Part shown: piece by piece, positions 1 through 5,427 of the stretch | Numbering within the stretch: position 1 is the first letter of the stretch | Layout: every line of letters begins with the position of its first letter | DNA from: Clostridiaceae bacterium | Lineage (GTDB): Bacteria > Bacillota_A > Clostridia > Acetivibrionales > Acetivibrionaceae | DNA: 21,277 bases | Direction of reading: 5' to 3' | Assembly: GCA_012513545.1 (NCBI GenBank) | Contig: JAAZCB010001233.1 | Location: 1-21,277 of the forward strand | The notes under the pieces: model-generated | What the model was told of the DNA's origin: nothing | The model's database searches: none | What the model saw: only the letters and a program-made list of their open reading frames with translations | Made by a program: the position numbers and the translations under genes

Positions 1-99
1 AGATATGATATTTTCAGGTCGTAATGGATAACCACAATGAGGACACGATATTGCTTTATCACTTATTTGTAATTCACATTCTGGACATTTTGTTAACAT
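1..99 (-). CDS. Zinc-ribbon protein, partial (runs off left edge)
   Basis: This is the only gene I accept on the minus strand. It starts at 99 and is still open at base 1, so only the first 33 codons are visible. They hold two CxxC-type pairs (KCPEC near residue 5 and SCPHCGYPL near residue 19), the usual pattern of a small N-terminal zinc ribbon. A GGAGG ribosome site (complement of 107-111) lies 7 bases before the ATG. Many phage and bacterial proteins begin with such a ribbon followed by a membrane or unrelated domain, so the full function cannot be judged. It is transcribed divergently from the rest of the window, and its leader carries the 12-bp palindrome that recurs at 780-791, so the two genes may share a regulator. 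Confidence 0.75.
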   Translation of the reverse strand, partial: MLTKCPECELQISDKAISCPHCGYPLRPENIIS

Positions 100-120
100 A
101 TTAATTCCTCCTTTATATTC

Positions 121-132
121 TAATCTAGATTA
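121..132. promoter_or_regulatory. Perfect 12-bp palindrome TAATCTAGATTA, copy 1 (candidate operator)
   Basis: A perfect inverted repeat between the leftward zinc-ribbon gene and the first rightward cassette, ending 4 bases before motif copy 1. On the minus strand it is followed by GAATATAAAGGAGG, nearly the same context as copy 2 at 780-791. Two copies in equivalent leader positions suggest a binding site for a dimeric repressor. This is inference. Confidence 0.55.
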
Positions 133-136
133 AATG

Positions 137-162
137 TGCGAAAATTACAAGTCCTTTTATGG
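137..162 (+). promoter_or_regulatory. Cassette motif copy 1 (putative phage promoter)
   Basis: TGCGAAAATTACAA (137-150), three bases, then CTTTTATGG. The T-rich ATG-ending half resembles a -10 box, but no TTGACA-like -35 lies 16-18 bases upstream. This copy has the most typical left half. Confidence 0.6.
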
Positions 163-191
163 AAATAATATTTGAAAGGATGATTAAATTT

Positions 192-371
192 ATGTTTAAC
201 AAGATTAAAGATAAAAATATGAAAATAAAAAGTTGGATGCAATATTTATTTAATAGAGAATTACCATATTGGATGGTGGTGTTCTATTATGTATTTTTCT
301 TGCCAGCAAGAATTATTTTAATACCATTTAATTTGGGAACAAAATTGTTTAATATTATTGGAAAAGATTGA
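192..371 (+). CDS. Small basic membrane protein, 59 aa
   Basis: I do not recognise a family. The start at 192 is chosen because AAAGGA (175-180) lies about 11 bases before it, the same layout as in the other cassettes; the longer reading from 159 would begin inside motif copy 1. The N-terminus is Lys-rich (about 15 residues) and is followed by one hydrophobic segment, roughly residues 22-45, rich in Tyr, Val, Phe and Ile. The predicted product is a short single-pass membrane peptide. It is the only ORF of its cassette, bracketed by motif copy 1 and the terminator at 362-389, whose stem includes the TGA stop codon. Confidence 0.65.
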   Translation: MFNKIKDKNMKIKSWMQYLFNRELPYWMVVFYYVFFLPARIILIPFNLGTKLFNIIGKD

Positions 372-389
372 GCTTATGCTCTTTCTTTT
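362..389 (+). terminator. Rho-independent terminator overlapping the stop codon
   Basis: AAAAGA pairs with TCTTTT and GAGC with GCTC around a TTAT loop, with a TT/TT internal mismatch. The TGA stop of the 192 gene lies inside the 5' arm. The same design recurs at 623, 3206, 16373 and 18137. Confidence 0.75.
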
Positions 390-394
390 ATGTT

Positions 395-420
395 TGCTAA
401 AATTACAAGTCCTTTTATGG
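395..420 (+). promoter_or_regulatory. Cassette motif copy 2
   Basis: TGCTAAAATTACAA, three bases, CTTTTATGG. It begins 6 bases after the preceding terminator and is followed by AAAGGAG 27 bases before the ATG at 447 is complete. Confidence 0.6.
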
Positions 421-446
421 AAATAATATTTAAAGGAGATGAAATT

Positions 447-632
447 ATGACAACATTAAAGGATTATATAAAAGCTCGTCACATTGATGACCAATCTTTA
501 AAACTTCTAACCGAAAACGGTTGGAAAAAAAAATGGGTTCGGATCAACAATGGTGGCGAATTTTATAAACTCAATGGTGCGGACATAATACTAGTTACCG
601 TTAATTTTGTTTACGGATTGATAAGAGAATGA
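447..632 (+). CDS. Small hypothetical protein, 61 aa
   Basis: Family not recognised. The start at 447 follows AAAGGAG (432-438) with 8 bases of spacing; a longer frame from 390 would read through motif copy 2 and is rejected. The product is soluble-looking, with an N-terminal helix-like stretch ending in ENGWKKKWVRI and a C-terminal half rich in beta-branched residues (ILVTVNFVYGLI), consistent with a small alpha/beta fold. It is the single ORF between motif copy 2 and the terminator at 623-650, whose 5' arm contains the last codons and stop. Confidence 0.65.
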   Translation: MTTLKDYIKARHIDDQSLKLLTENGWKKKWVRINNGGEFYKLNGADIILVTVNFVYGLIRE

Positions 633-650
633 GCTTTGGCTCTTTCTTTT
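623..650 (+). terminator. Rho-independent terminator
   Basis: GAGC-TTTG-GCTC hairpin, extended by AAGAGAA pairing with TTTCTTTT (one G-T pair, one T-T mismatch). It overlaps the stop codon of the 447 gene and lies 6 bases before motif copy 3. Confidence 0.7.
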
Positions 651-655
651 ATATT

Positions 656-681
656 TGCGAAAATTACAAATACTTTAATGA
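656..681 (+). promoter_or_regulatory. Cassette motif copy 3 (upstream of no ORF)
   Basis: TGCGAAAATTACAA, three bases, CTTTAATGA: a full-consensus copy with normal spacing, but only a 37-base stretch separates it from the hairpin at 718. Confidence 0.6.
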
Positions 682-746
682 AAAACCTTCTTGTTTTAAA
701 AGGATAATTTCAATTTTAAAAGTCTTTCAGAGACTTTTATTTTTTT
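682..746 (+). other. Empty cassette: possible ~60-nt RNA or gene relic
   Basis: Between motif copy 3 and the end of the terminator at 718-746 there is no plausible coding sequence; the longest ATG frame (from 678, inside the motif) is 9 codons. An AAAAGGA stretch (697-703) looks like a leftover ribosome site. If the motif is a promoter, the transcript would be a short terminated RNA of about 60 nt. It could equally be a cassette whose ORF was deleted. Confidence 0.4.
718..746 (+). terminator. Rho-independent terminator
   Basis: Perfect 8-bp stem AAAAGTCT / AGACTTTT with a TTCAG loop, then a run of T. It closes the ORF-less cassette and isolates the regulator genes that follow. Confidence 0.75.
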
Positions 747-750
747 CCAC

Positions 751-780
751 TATACAAGTTTACATAAAATATGTTATGTT
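751..780 (+). promoter_or_regulatory. Weak sigma-A-like promoter for the regulator genes
   Basis: TATACA (751-756) and TATGTT (775-780) are 18 bases apart, each matching 4 of 6 consensus bases. The terminator ending at 746 means the regulators need their own promoter, and no cassette motif is present here. The palindrome at 780-791 would cover the start point. Confidence 0.35.
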
Positions 781-791
781 AATCTAGATTA
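780..791. promoter_or_regulatory. Perfect 12-bp palindrome TAATCTAGATTA, copy 2 (candidate operator)
   Basis: Identical to copy 1 at 121-132 and, like it, followed on the gene side by GAATAT plus an AAAGGAG ribosome site. It lies just downstream of the weak -10 box at 775-780, a position where a bound dimer would block initiation of the 816 gene. Confidence 0.55.
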
Positions 792-815
792 GAATATGAA
801 AGGAGATTAGCATTT

Positions 816-1073
816 ATGGATAATTTTGTACGTGGATCTGTTCCAGTTTCTATTGCTGCTAAGGTATATGGAAAAGATGCTTCTTGGATTAGGGCTGGTA
901 TTATATCTGGTTGGCTTCCTATTGGTAAAGCTATTCGTAATAACAAAATAATAACAGACATTGAAGAAATGGACTCAAAAAGAGGAAAAATTAATTATTA
1001 TATTTCGCCTAAAAAATTATTTGAAGAGACCGGTTATTTATGGAAAGGGGAAAAGAAATGGGAACAACAATAA
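816..1073 (+). CDS. Excisionase/AlpA-like helix-turn-helix DNA-binding protein, 85 aa
   Basis: A small putative DNA-binding protein. The run PVSIAAKVYGKDASWIRAG (about residues 10-28) matches the layout of MerR/excisionase-type helix-turn-helix domains, where a first helix (AAKVYG) is followed by a recognition helix (SWIRAGI). NYYISPKKLFEETG near residues 60-73 resembles the C-terminal strand and helix seen in Firmicute phage proteins of this kind. AAAGGAG (799-805) lies 10 bases before the ATG. Translation of the next regulator begins inside its last codons, so the two are coupled. The palindrome at 780-791 in its own leader suggests autoregulation. It could be a repressor, an excisionase or a transcription activator; sequence alone does not separate these. 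Confidence 0.65.
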   Translation: MDNFVRGSVPVSIAAKVYGKDASWIRAGIISGWLPIGKAIRNNKIITDIEEMDSKRGKINYYISPKKLFEETGYLWKGEKKWEQQ

Positions 1074-1480
1074 GACCTAATATATCAGAAAAAAATGAAT
1101 ACTGGATTGAGAAACATAGATATTATGAACTTAAACATTTTTGTAGGCAATATCCAATCTGGAAAAAAGCGTATTCATCTTTAGTTGATTCAAATATTAG
1201 CAGCTCAGTATTTTCAAATACAAAAATTAAAAATAATGAACATTCAGATCCGACTGCTAAATGTGCAGAAGCTAAAATGTTCTTTTATGAGAGAATAAAA
1301 ATGATAGAAAAAACAGCTGTTGTAACAAATGAAATATTATCGTCATATTTACTAGAAGGTGTAACGAAAGGAAAATCTTACGAATATCTCAAAATGAAAA
1401 TGAACATACCATGCTGTAAAGATACCTATTATAAATTGTACAGACGTTTCTTTTTCTTATTGAATAGTGTGCGAAATTAA
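1058..1480 (+). CDS. Phage transcriptional regulator-like protein (ArpU/RinA type), 140 aa
   Basis: Resembles the phage regulator proteins often annotated as ArpU- or RinA-like, which act on phage transcription. The hallmarks I recognise are the N-terminal EKNEYWIEKHRYYELKHFC run (11-29), WKKAYSSL (36-43), a central TAKCAEA / YERIKMIEKTA helical region (66-87), and a C-terminal helix-turn-helix (about 104-132) ending CKDTYYKLYRRFFFLL. I choose the start at 1058 because GGGG (1046-1049) gives a proper ribosome site; a start at 1040 would add six residues and has none. It overlaps the upstream gene by 16 bases, and its stop lies inside motif copy 4. It is the best candidate in this window for a protein acting on the cassette motif, but that link is inference. 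Confidence 0.65.
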   Translation: MGTTIRPNISEKNEYWIEKHRYYELKHFCRQYPIWKKAYSSLVDSNISSSVFSNTKIKNNEHSDPTAKCAEAKMFFYERIKMIEKTAVVTNEILSSYLLEGVTKGKSYEYLKMKMNIPCCKDTYYKLYRRFFFLLNSVRN

Positions 1481-1495
1481 CAATTCCTTTAATGA
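1470..1495 (+). promoter_or_regulatory. Cassette motif copy 4
   Basis: TGCGAAATTAACAA, three bases, CTTTAATGA. It overlaps the last codons and stop of the 1058 regulator. TCCTTT (1485-1490) can pair with AAAGGA (1496-1501), part of the ribosome site of the 1512 gene. Confidence 0.6.
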
Positions 1496-1511
1496 AAAGG
1501 AGATGTTATTT

Positions 1512-1613
1512 ATGAAAAAACTATTACTAAAATTATTTATAGACATTTGTGCTATAACAGGATTTATTGTAGGTTATAAGGTGGCAGAATCCATAACAAA
1601 AAAGAGATCTTAA
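1512..1613 (+). CDS. Tiny membrane peptide, 33 aa
   Basis: AAAAGGAG (1495-1502) precedes the ATG by 9 bases. The peptide is KKLLLKLF, then one hydrophobic segment (about 9-22, with FIVGY), then a basic tail ending KKRS. It looks like a minimal single-pass membrane protein. The last codons form the 5' arm of the terminator at 1599-1627 and the TAA sits in its loop. No family recognised. Confidence 0.6.
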   Translation: MKKLLLKLFIDICAITGFIVGYKVAESITKKRS

Positions 1614-1627
1614 CAAGGTCTCTTTTT
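1599..1627 (+). terminator. Rho-independent terminator with stop codon in the loop
   Basis: AAAAAGAGATC pairs with GGTCTCTTTTT (one wobble) around a TAACAA-type loop; the TAA is the stop of the 1512 gene. The next 110 bases to 1739 hold no ORF. An extended -10-like TGTGATAAT at 1669-1677 has no good -35. Confidence 0.75.
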
Positions 1628-1739
1628 ATTTGAAAATTTATATTTACAGCACGCAGGTTACGTAAAAATGTGATAATTTATAAAGTGAAAAAAATCCCGG
1701 GTTAGAAAATTGTGAAATGTTTTTGAAAGGAGAATAAAT

Positions 1740-1832
1740 ATGATGTATATAATTGGTGGAGCATTAATAGGATTATCATTATGTTTATTAATATGTATAA
1801 TGGGACTCATATTTGATCATATATTCAAGTAG
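1740..1832 (+). CDS. Tiny membrane peptide, 30 aa
   Basis: GAAAGGAG precedes two consecutive ATG codons; I use the first. Nearly the whole product is one hydrophobic helix (IIGGALIGLSLCLLICIMGLI), ending DHIFK, so a single-pass membrane peptide is likely. It has a ribosome site of the TTTTTGAAAGGAG type but no clear cassette motif upstream. Being so short it is less certain than its neighbours, but spacing and composition match them. Confidence 0.5.
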   Translation: MMYIIGGALIGLSLCLLICIMGLIFDHIFK

Positions 1833-1856
1833 CAAAAAAAACATCTTCTTTTATGA
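1831..1856 (+). promoter_or_regulatory. Degenerate cassette motif (copy 5)
   Basis: AGCAAAAAAAACAT then CTTTTATGA at the same 17-base offset as the intact copies. The right half is conserved and the left half is eroded to an A-run. Confidence 0.35.
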
Positions 1857-1885
1857 AACAATATATTTGAAAGGAGAATAAAAAT

Positions 1886-2278
1886 ATGAGTACAATTAAA
1901 GATCAGTTAGATGTAACAATTTTAAACGAGTTAAGAAGACTGAATGTTCCATTGGATTCTGATTCAGAGGAATCAAAAACTACAATAATTGACAACATTG
2001 CTAAGCTATATAAATTGAAACTTGAAGATGAAAAAAATGAGGCTGATATGTGGGAGAAAGTGGATGCTCGTGAAAATGAGCAGCTACTTAAAAAAGCTCA
2101 AATAGAACAGGATAAAAAATTTCAAAAGATAAGATTAGCTTTGGAAGCAGCAGGAATAATGCTTCCGTTGGTTTTTTACTGGATATGGATGAAAAGGGGA
2201 TTGAAATTCGAGGAAACTGGAAGCTTTACATCTGCAACGTTCCGAAATTTATTCGGACAGTTTAAACTTAAAAAATAA
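1886..2278 (+). CDS. Phage membrane-anchored protein, 130 aa
   Basis: GAAAGGAG precedes the ATG. Residues 1-45 are a soluble helical head (LDVTILNELRRLNVP). Residues 45-80 are highly charged and probably coiled (EDEKNEADMWEKVDARENEQ). About 86-103 is hydrophobic (LEAAGIMLPLVFYWIWM), followed by a short tail with FEETGSFTSATFRNLFGQF. That tail motif recurs in Firmicute phage membrane proteins I have seen, but I know of no assigned function. The order suggests a cytoplasmic coiled head held to the membrane near its C-terminus. It ends just before the terminator at 2287-2323. Confidence 0.7.
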   Translation: MSTIKDQLDVTILNELRRLNVPLDSDSEESKTTIIDNIAKLYKLKLEDEKNEADMWEKVDARENEQLLKKAQIEQDKKFQKIRLALEAAGIMLPLVFYWIWMKRGLKFEETGSFTSATFRNLFGQFKLKK

Positions 2279-2286
2279 TTTGTTGA

Positions 2287-2323
2287 AAAATAGACGAGCT
2301 CTAAACAAGGGCTCTTCTATTTT
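2287..2323 (+). terminator. Rho-independent terminator
   Basis: Long stem: AAAATAGA and GAGC on the 5' side pair with GCTC and TCTATTTT on the 3' side, with one mismatch and a wobble, around TAAACAA, then T-rich sequence. The next gene follows with no cassette motif. Confidence 0.7.
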
Positions 2324-2362
2324 GTTTTTAAAAAATATATAATTTGTTTTGGAGGTGAAAAA

Positions 2363-2626
2363 ATGAAAGGAGAATGCCTTTGCCCGGAATGTGGAACAAA
2401 AATGCAAGATATTGGTGGACTTTTAAATTTAGAATGTCCTAATTGCGGAGCCGAAGGATATGAAGAATACGACGAACTAAACAAAAGATTTTTCATCAAA
2501 ATAGCAAAAGAATATAGCTATGAAGAAATATATTCGGATCCAGTTAAGAACGAACCAGAATGTTGTAAAGCTTGTGGAGGTCCATTTCCACAATGTATGA
2601 CGAGTTGTAAAATATTTGATGATTGA
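2363..2626 (+). CDS. Double zinc-ribbon protein, 87 aa
   Basis: GGAGGTG gives the ribosome site for the ATG at 2363. The N-terminal half has LCPECGTK (residues 6-13) and LECPNCGAEG (23-32), a classic four-cysteine zinc ribbon. The C-terminal half has ECCKACGGPFPQCMTSC (about 67-83), a second Cys-rich cluster. The middle (Tyr and Glu-rich, EEYDELNKRFFIKIAKEYSYEE) is soluble. Small zinc proteins of this kind are common in phage early regions and often bind nucleic acid or host proteins; the target here is unknown. It ends 11 bases before the next gene, so the two are probably co-transcribed. Confidence 0.7.
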   Translation: MKGECLCPECGTKMQDIGGLLNLECPNCGAEGYEEYDELNKRFFIKIAKEYSYEEIYSDPVKNEPECCKACGGPFPQCMTSCKIFDD

Positions 2627-2637
2627 ACGGGGGATTT

Positions 2638-2997
2638 ATGAGATACCACCATACTAAACCAGAAAGATATTCATCAATATTCGGAGAAACTTATATTTGT
2701 AATCATCCTGTTTATAATAGATGTACTCTGTTTAAAATAGGAGATAAAGGATTAGCTATAATCCAACAAAGATTTGATATTATTAATAAAATTACATGGT
2801 GGAGTGAAATAGATCCTTGGTTGAATGATGTCTTATATTTGCATACTGGTTTTAAGAAATTTTTTGATGAACGTTCGGGACAGATTACGGACGGTTTATA
2901 TCCAACAGTAACAATCAGACAAATTATGTGGTCGTTGAAAATGAAACCTTTGTTAAGAAGACGATGGGAAACAGTATTTGATAGAAAATATATTTAA
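2638..2997 (+). CDS. Conserved phage hypothetical protein, 119 aa
   Basis: The start at 2638 is chosen for the ACGGGGGAT ribosome site; a longer reading from 2623 overlaps the previous gene and lacks one. The protein is soluble and aromatic-rich: CNHPVYNRCTLFKIGDKGLA (about 22-41), TWWSEIDPWLND (53-64), then a C-terminal MWSLKMKPLLRRRWE (98-112). That last block resembles the ends of proteins in Clostridia phages whose function I do not know. The positive C-terminal helix could bind nucleic acid, which is inference. It is second in a two-gene unit with the zinc-ribbon protein. Confidence 0.65.
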   Translation: MRYHHTKPERYSSIFGETYICNHPVYNRCTLFKIGDKGLAIIQQRFDIINKITWWSEIDPWLNDVLYLHTGFKKFFDERSGQITDGLYPTVTIRQIMWSLKMKPLLRRRWETVFDRKYI

Positions 2998-3015
2998 GTT
3001 TTTGAAAAGGAGGGA

Positions 3016-3041
3016 TGCGAAAAATACAACTCCTTTAATGA
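3016..3041 (+). promoter_or_regulatory. Cassette motif copy 6
   Basis: TGCGAAAAATACAA, three bases, CTTTAATGA. CTCCTTT (3030-3036) is the exact complement of AAAGGAG (3042-3048), the ribosome site of the 3057 gene. Confidence 0.6.
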
Positions 3042-3056
3042 AAAGGAGATGATTTT

Positions 3057-3215
3057 ATGAAAATTACAGATATGATTTTATCGGCATTAATAAAGAAAGG
3101 TATTCTATGTGAAGCTAGGGACATAGACACAAATATAGAAATACCTTTTGAAGACAAAATGATAAAGGTATATATCAAATGTGAACATATGACATTGAAA
3201 TTCGAAAAAGATTGA
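3057..3215 (+). CDS. Small hypothetical protein, 52 aa
   Basis: AAAAGGAG (3041-3048) precedes the ATG by 8 bases. The peptide starts with an amphipathic helix (MILSALIKKG) followed by alternating strand-like segments with conserved-looking charge pairs (ARDIDTNIEI, KVYIKC). It is soluble, with two cysteines far apart. Its build loosely resembles the 16217 gene (N-terminal helix, then short strands), also a lone cassette ORF, but I cannot claim homology. The TGA stop is inside the stem of the terminator at 3206. Confidence 0.65.
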   Translation: MKITDMILSALIKKGILCEARDIDTNIEIPFEDKMIKVYIKCEHMTLKFEKD

Positions 3216-3238
3216 GCTTATGCTCTTTCTTTTTTTTT
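3206..3238 (+). terminator. Rho-independent terminator overlapping the stop codon
   Basis: Same design as 362-389: AAAAGA, TT, GAGC, loop TTAT, GCTC, TT, TCTTTT, then a long T run. Arms and loop are identical to the 362 copy, which suggests the two were copied or recombined. Confidence 0.8.
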
Positions 3239-3242
3239 ACTA

Positions 3243-3268
3243 TGCTAAAATTACAACCACTATAATGA
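3243..3268 (+). promoter_or_regulatory. Cassette motif copy 7
   Basis: TGCTAAAATTACAA, three bases, CTATAATGA. This copy has a perfect TATAAT and, unlike copies 4, 6, 10 and 12, cannot pair with the ribosome site. Confidence 0.6.
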
Positions 3269-3285
3269 AAAGGAGATGATATTTT

Positions 3286-3429
3286 ATGATTATTAAAATC
3301 TTAGGAATATCCGCAACTATATTAGGCATCGGTGCAACACTGTTGTCTGAATGGGTAAACGGAAAACAACTAGATGACAAAATAAGTAAAAAAGTAGCAG
3401 AAACTTTTGAAAAGATGAAAGAGTCCTAA
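3286..3429 (+). CDS. Small single-pass membrane protein, 47 aa
   Basis: AAAAGGAG precedes the ATG. Residues 2-22 are a Gly-containing hydrophobic helix (IIKILGISATILGIGATLL); the rest is a charged amphipathic tail (DDKISKKVAETFEKM) likely in the cytoplasm. Such anchor-plus-helix peptides are common in phage early regions without known roles. The final codons GAG TCC TAA make the 5' arm and loop of the next terminator. Confidence 0.65.
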   Translation: MIIKILGISATILGIGATLLSEWVNGKQLDDKISKKVAETFEKMKES

Positions 3430-3449
3430 CAAGGACTCTTTATTCTTTT
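3418..3449 (+). terminator. Rho-independent terminator with stop codon in the loop
   Basis: Perfect 9-bp stem AAAGAGTCC / GGACTCTTT around TAACAA, where TAA is the stop codon of the 3286 gene. A T-rich tract follows. Confidence 0.8.
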
Positions 3450-3489
3450 CGATGTGCGAATTCTTTTATTTTTGAAAGGAGAGGAAAAT

Positions 3490-3669
3490 ATGGGTAAATT
3501 AAAAACTACTATTTTTGGAGTATCATTGTTCGTTGGTGGAGCAATTATTGGGGTAAAAGGATATCATATTTGTCTACAAATTCTAACTAAAGACGATAAT
3601 TTTTTAGGAAAAATTATTGTTAATAGACTCGCAGAAGAAATTGTATATGGAAAGGAATATAAAAAATGA
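3490..3669 (+). CDS. Small membrane protein, 59 aa; first gene of the DUF6353 operon
   Basis: The start at 3490 follows GAAAGGAGAGG; the longer frame from 3454 has no ribosome site. One hydrophobic segment (about 7-27, TIFGVSLFVGGAIIGVKGY) is followed by a short soluble tail. Its stop overlaps the ATG of the first DUF6353 gene (ATGA at 3666), so the two are translationally coupled and probably work together. It resembles the N-terminus of the 7540 protein in size and style of the membrane segment. Family not recognised. Confidence 0.65.
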   Translation: MGKLKTTIFGVSLFVGGAIIGVKGYHICLQILTKDDNFLGKIIVNRLAEEIVYGKEYKK

Positions 3670-4448
3670 ATAATTTAAATTCATATTTTAAAAAAGCCTG
3701 TCCTACTATTCTGTCAGTTCTTGGAGCTGTTGGTGTCATAACAACGACTGTTTTGGCAGTTAAAGCTACCCCAAAAGCAATAAGATTACTTAAAAATGCC
3801 GAAGCTGAAAAATTATCACAACTCGGAGAAGAAAGAGAAAACACAGCTGAAACATTAACAAAGAAAGAGATATTTTTAACAACCTGGAAATGTTATATTC
3901 CTACAACATTAGTTGGTCTATCAACAATAGCTTGTATATTCGGGGCGAATCTGATGAGTAAGAAAAATCAAGCAGCCTTAATCAGCGCTTACGCGATGCT
4001 AAATGAGTCATACAAAAATTACAAAAACGGAGCCAAAAAAGTTTTTGGCGAAGACGCAGATTCAAAAATTAAAATTGAGATGGCTAAAGATGCTTATGTC
4101 AGTGCTGAAGAAATTTATTTATATTCTCTAGACACTGATCCAGCCGAAAAGATTTTATGTTATGATTTATTATCGAAAAGATATTTCAACACAACGATGG
4201 GCGCAGTATTAAATGCAGAATACCATGTAAACAGAAATTTAAATATAAGAGGTTTTGTTTCTGTTAATGAATTCTATGAATTTTTAGGAATTGAATCAGT
4301 GGAGAATGGCGATAACATCGGCTGGTCATATTTTGAAAATCTAGACGGCTTTATGTGGCTAGATTTTGAAAACACATTCAATATAATGGACGATGGTATG
4401 GAATGCTGCATTATTTCAACATTGGTCGGGCCAGATACAATCATTTAA
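3666..4448 (+). CDS. DUF6353-family membrane protein, paralogue 1, 260 aa
   Basis: One of three paralogues here. Near the N-terminus is a hydrophobic segment (about 14-33, ILSVLGAVGVITTTVLAV) ending KATPKAIR, and a second at about 78-96 (IPTTLVGLSTIACIFGANL). LTKKEIFLTTWKCYIP (64-79) is shared almost exactly with the paralogue at 4628. A cytoplasmic-type region follows, then a C-terminal module VNEFYEFLG...GDNIGW (200-220), also found in the other two paralogues and in the 5706 protein. DUF6353 is a phage family of unknown function. The predicted topology is two membrane passes with a large soluble C-terminal domain. It follows the 3490 gene with an ATGA overlap. Confidence 0.8.
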   Translation: MNNLNSYFKKACPTILSVLGAVGVITTTVLAVKATPKAIRLLKNAEAEKLSQLGEERENTAETLTKKEIFLTTWKCYIPTTLVGLSTIACIFGANLMSKKNQAALISAYAMLNESYKNYKNGAKKVFGEDADSKIKIEMAKDAYVSAEEIYLYSLDTDPAEKILCYDLLSKRYFNTTMGAVLNAEYHVNRNLNIRGFVSVNEFYEFLGIESVENGDNIGWSYFENLDGFMWLDFENTFNIMDDGMECCIISTLVGPDTII

Positions 4449-4466
4449 ATAAAAAGGAGAATAATT

Positions 4467-4622
4467 ATGGAATATCAAAAATGGGCAAACGCGCACTGTA
4501 TAAATTGTAAAAACAAATGTTCCATGTCGCATTGTCTTTCCTGTGATGATTATTGGTCAAATTTTGATCCAATCAAAATTAACGATTTGAAGCCTCCTGA
4601 AATGGCTTCAGAAAAGGAGTAA
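4467..4622 (+). CDS. Small Cys-rich zinc-binding protein, 51 aa
   Basis: AAAAAGGAG precedes the ATG. The first half has HCINCKNKCSMSHCLSCDDYW (about 10-30): five cysteines and two histidines, enough for one compact zinc site. The rest is a short acidic and proline-containing tail. The last codons (AAGGAGTAA) serve as the ribosome site of the next DUF6353 gene, 5 bases beyond the stop, so the pair is tightly coupled. Role unknown; it may be a soluble partner of the membrane proteins around it. Confidence 0.65.
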   Translation: MEYQKWANAHCINCKNKCSMSHCLSCDDYWSNFDPIKINDLKPPEMASEKE

Positions 4623-4627
4623 AAAAT

Positions 4628-5374
4628 ATGAACAAACTATCTATATTTGTCCAAAGTTTACGGACGTCATTTCAAAAACACAGTCCGGAAATAATGACTG
4701 GAATAGGAATAGCTGGAATGATAACTACTACTATCATTGCAGTTAGAGCAACTCCTAAAGCTTTGAGACTGATTAATGAAGAACAAACATCTGAAATATT
4801 AACAAAGAAAGAGATATTTTTAACAACATGGAAATGCTATATTCCTGCTGGAGTAACAGGTGTACTTTCGATAGCTTGTATAATTGGTGGGCAAAAAGAA
4901 AGCTTAAGAAGAGGAGCAGCTTTAGCAACTGCATACTCTATTTCTGAAAACGCTTTAAAACTGTACAAAGAAAAAGTAGTTGAAACAATTGGAGAAAAAA
5001 AAGAGCAACTTATACGTGACGCTGTAGCTAAAGATGAAATCCAACAAAATCCAGTAATAAATCGTGAGATAATAATTACAGAAAAAGGAAATACATTGTG
5101 TTATGATTCAATATCTGCTAGATATTTTAAATCAGATATTGATGAATTGAAAAAGATTGAAAATATAATTAATCATAGACTCATTAGTGATATGTTTATA
5201 TCATTAAATGAATTCTATGACGAAATTGGTCTTAAACATTCTAGTATAGGAAATGATATTGGTTGGAACGTAGATAAACAACTTCAACTAAGTTTCAGCG
5301 CACAACTATCCGAGGATAATAATCCTTGTATAGTTCTAAATTATGATGTTGCTCCTAGTTATGACTATAGATAG
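4628..5374 (+). CDS. DUF6353-family membrane protein, paralogue 2, 248 aa
   Basis: Domain order matches the 3666 and 6339 products. KHSPEIMTGIGIAGMITTT (about 17-35) is the first membrane segment, with the KHSPEI signature shared with 6339. LTKKEIFLTTWKCYIP (58-73) and the second membrane segment (74-88) are shared with 3666. A middle region with LKLYKEKVVETIGEKKEQ leads to LCYDSISARYF, matching LCYDLLSKRYF of 3666, and the C-terminal module LNEFYDEIG...GNDIGW (193-213). The sequence is thus intermediate between the other two paralogues, consistent with local duplication. Function unknown. It ends 2 bases before cassette motif copy 9. Confidence 0.8.
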   Translation: MNKLSIFVQSLRTSFQKHSPEIMTGIGIAGMITTTIIAVRATPKALRLINEEQTSEILTKKEIFLTTWKCYIPAGVTGVLSIACIIGGQKESLRRGAALATAYSISENALKLYKEKVVETIGEKKEQLIRDAVAKDEIQQNPVINREIIITEKGNTLCYDSISARYFKSDIDELKKIENIINHRLISDMFISLNEFYDEIGLKHSSIGNDIGWNVDKQLQLSFSAQLSEDNNPCIVLNYDVAPSYDYR

Positions 5375-5376
5375 TG

Positions 5377-5402
5377 TGCGAAATTAACAACTACTATAAT
5401 GA
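5377..5402 (+). promoter_or_regulatory. Cassette motif copy 9
   Basis: TGCGAAATTAACAA, three bases, CTATAATGA, with a perfect TATAAT. It starts 2 bases after the stop of the 4628 gene. No pairing with the downstream AAAGGAGG. Confidence 0.6.
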
Positions 5403-5427
5403 AGAACAAATAAAAGGAGGATTTTTT

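Noticed and set aside
1640..1739. Promoter for the 1740 peptide from TTTACA (1643) and TGTGATAAT (1669)
   Set aside because: The spacing is 23 bases, too long for sigma-A. The -10-like element alone is not enough.
3010..3036. Seven-codon frame ATG CGA AAA after GGAGGG at 3010-3014
   Set aside because: It is just cassette motif copy 6 read as codons, and the ribosome site touches the ATG. The GGAGGG may be a relic.
3455..3470. TGCGAA followed by CTTTTATT before the 3490 gene, looking like another cassette motif
   Set aside because: The TGCG-to-CTTT distance is 8 instead of 17 and the ATTACAA part is missing. It is a deleted relic at best, so it is not counted.
5374..5427. ATG at 5374 as start of the 68-residue membrane protein
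   Set aside because: That frame runs through cassette motif copy 9 and has no ribosome site; ATG 5428 follows TAAAAGGAGG.
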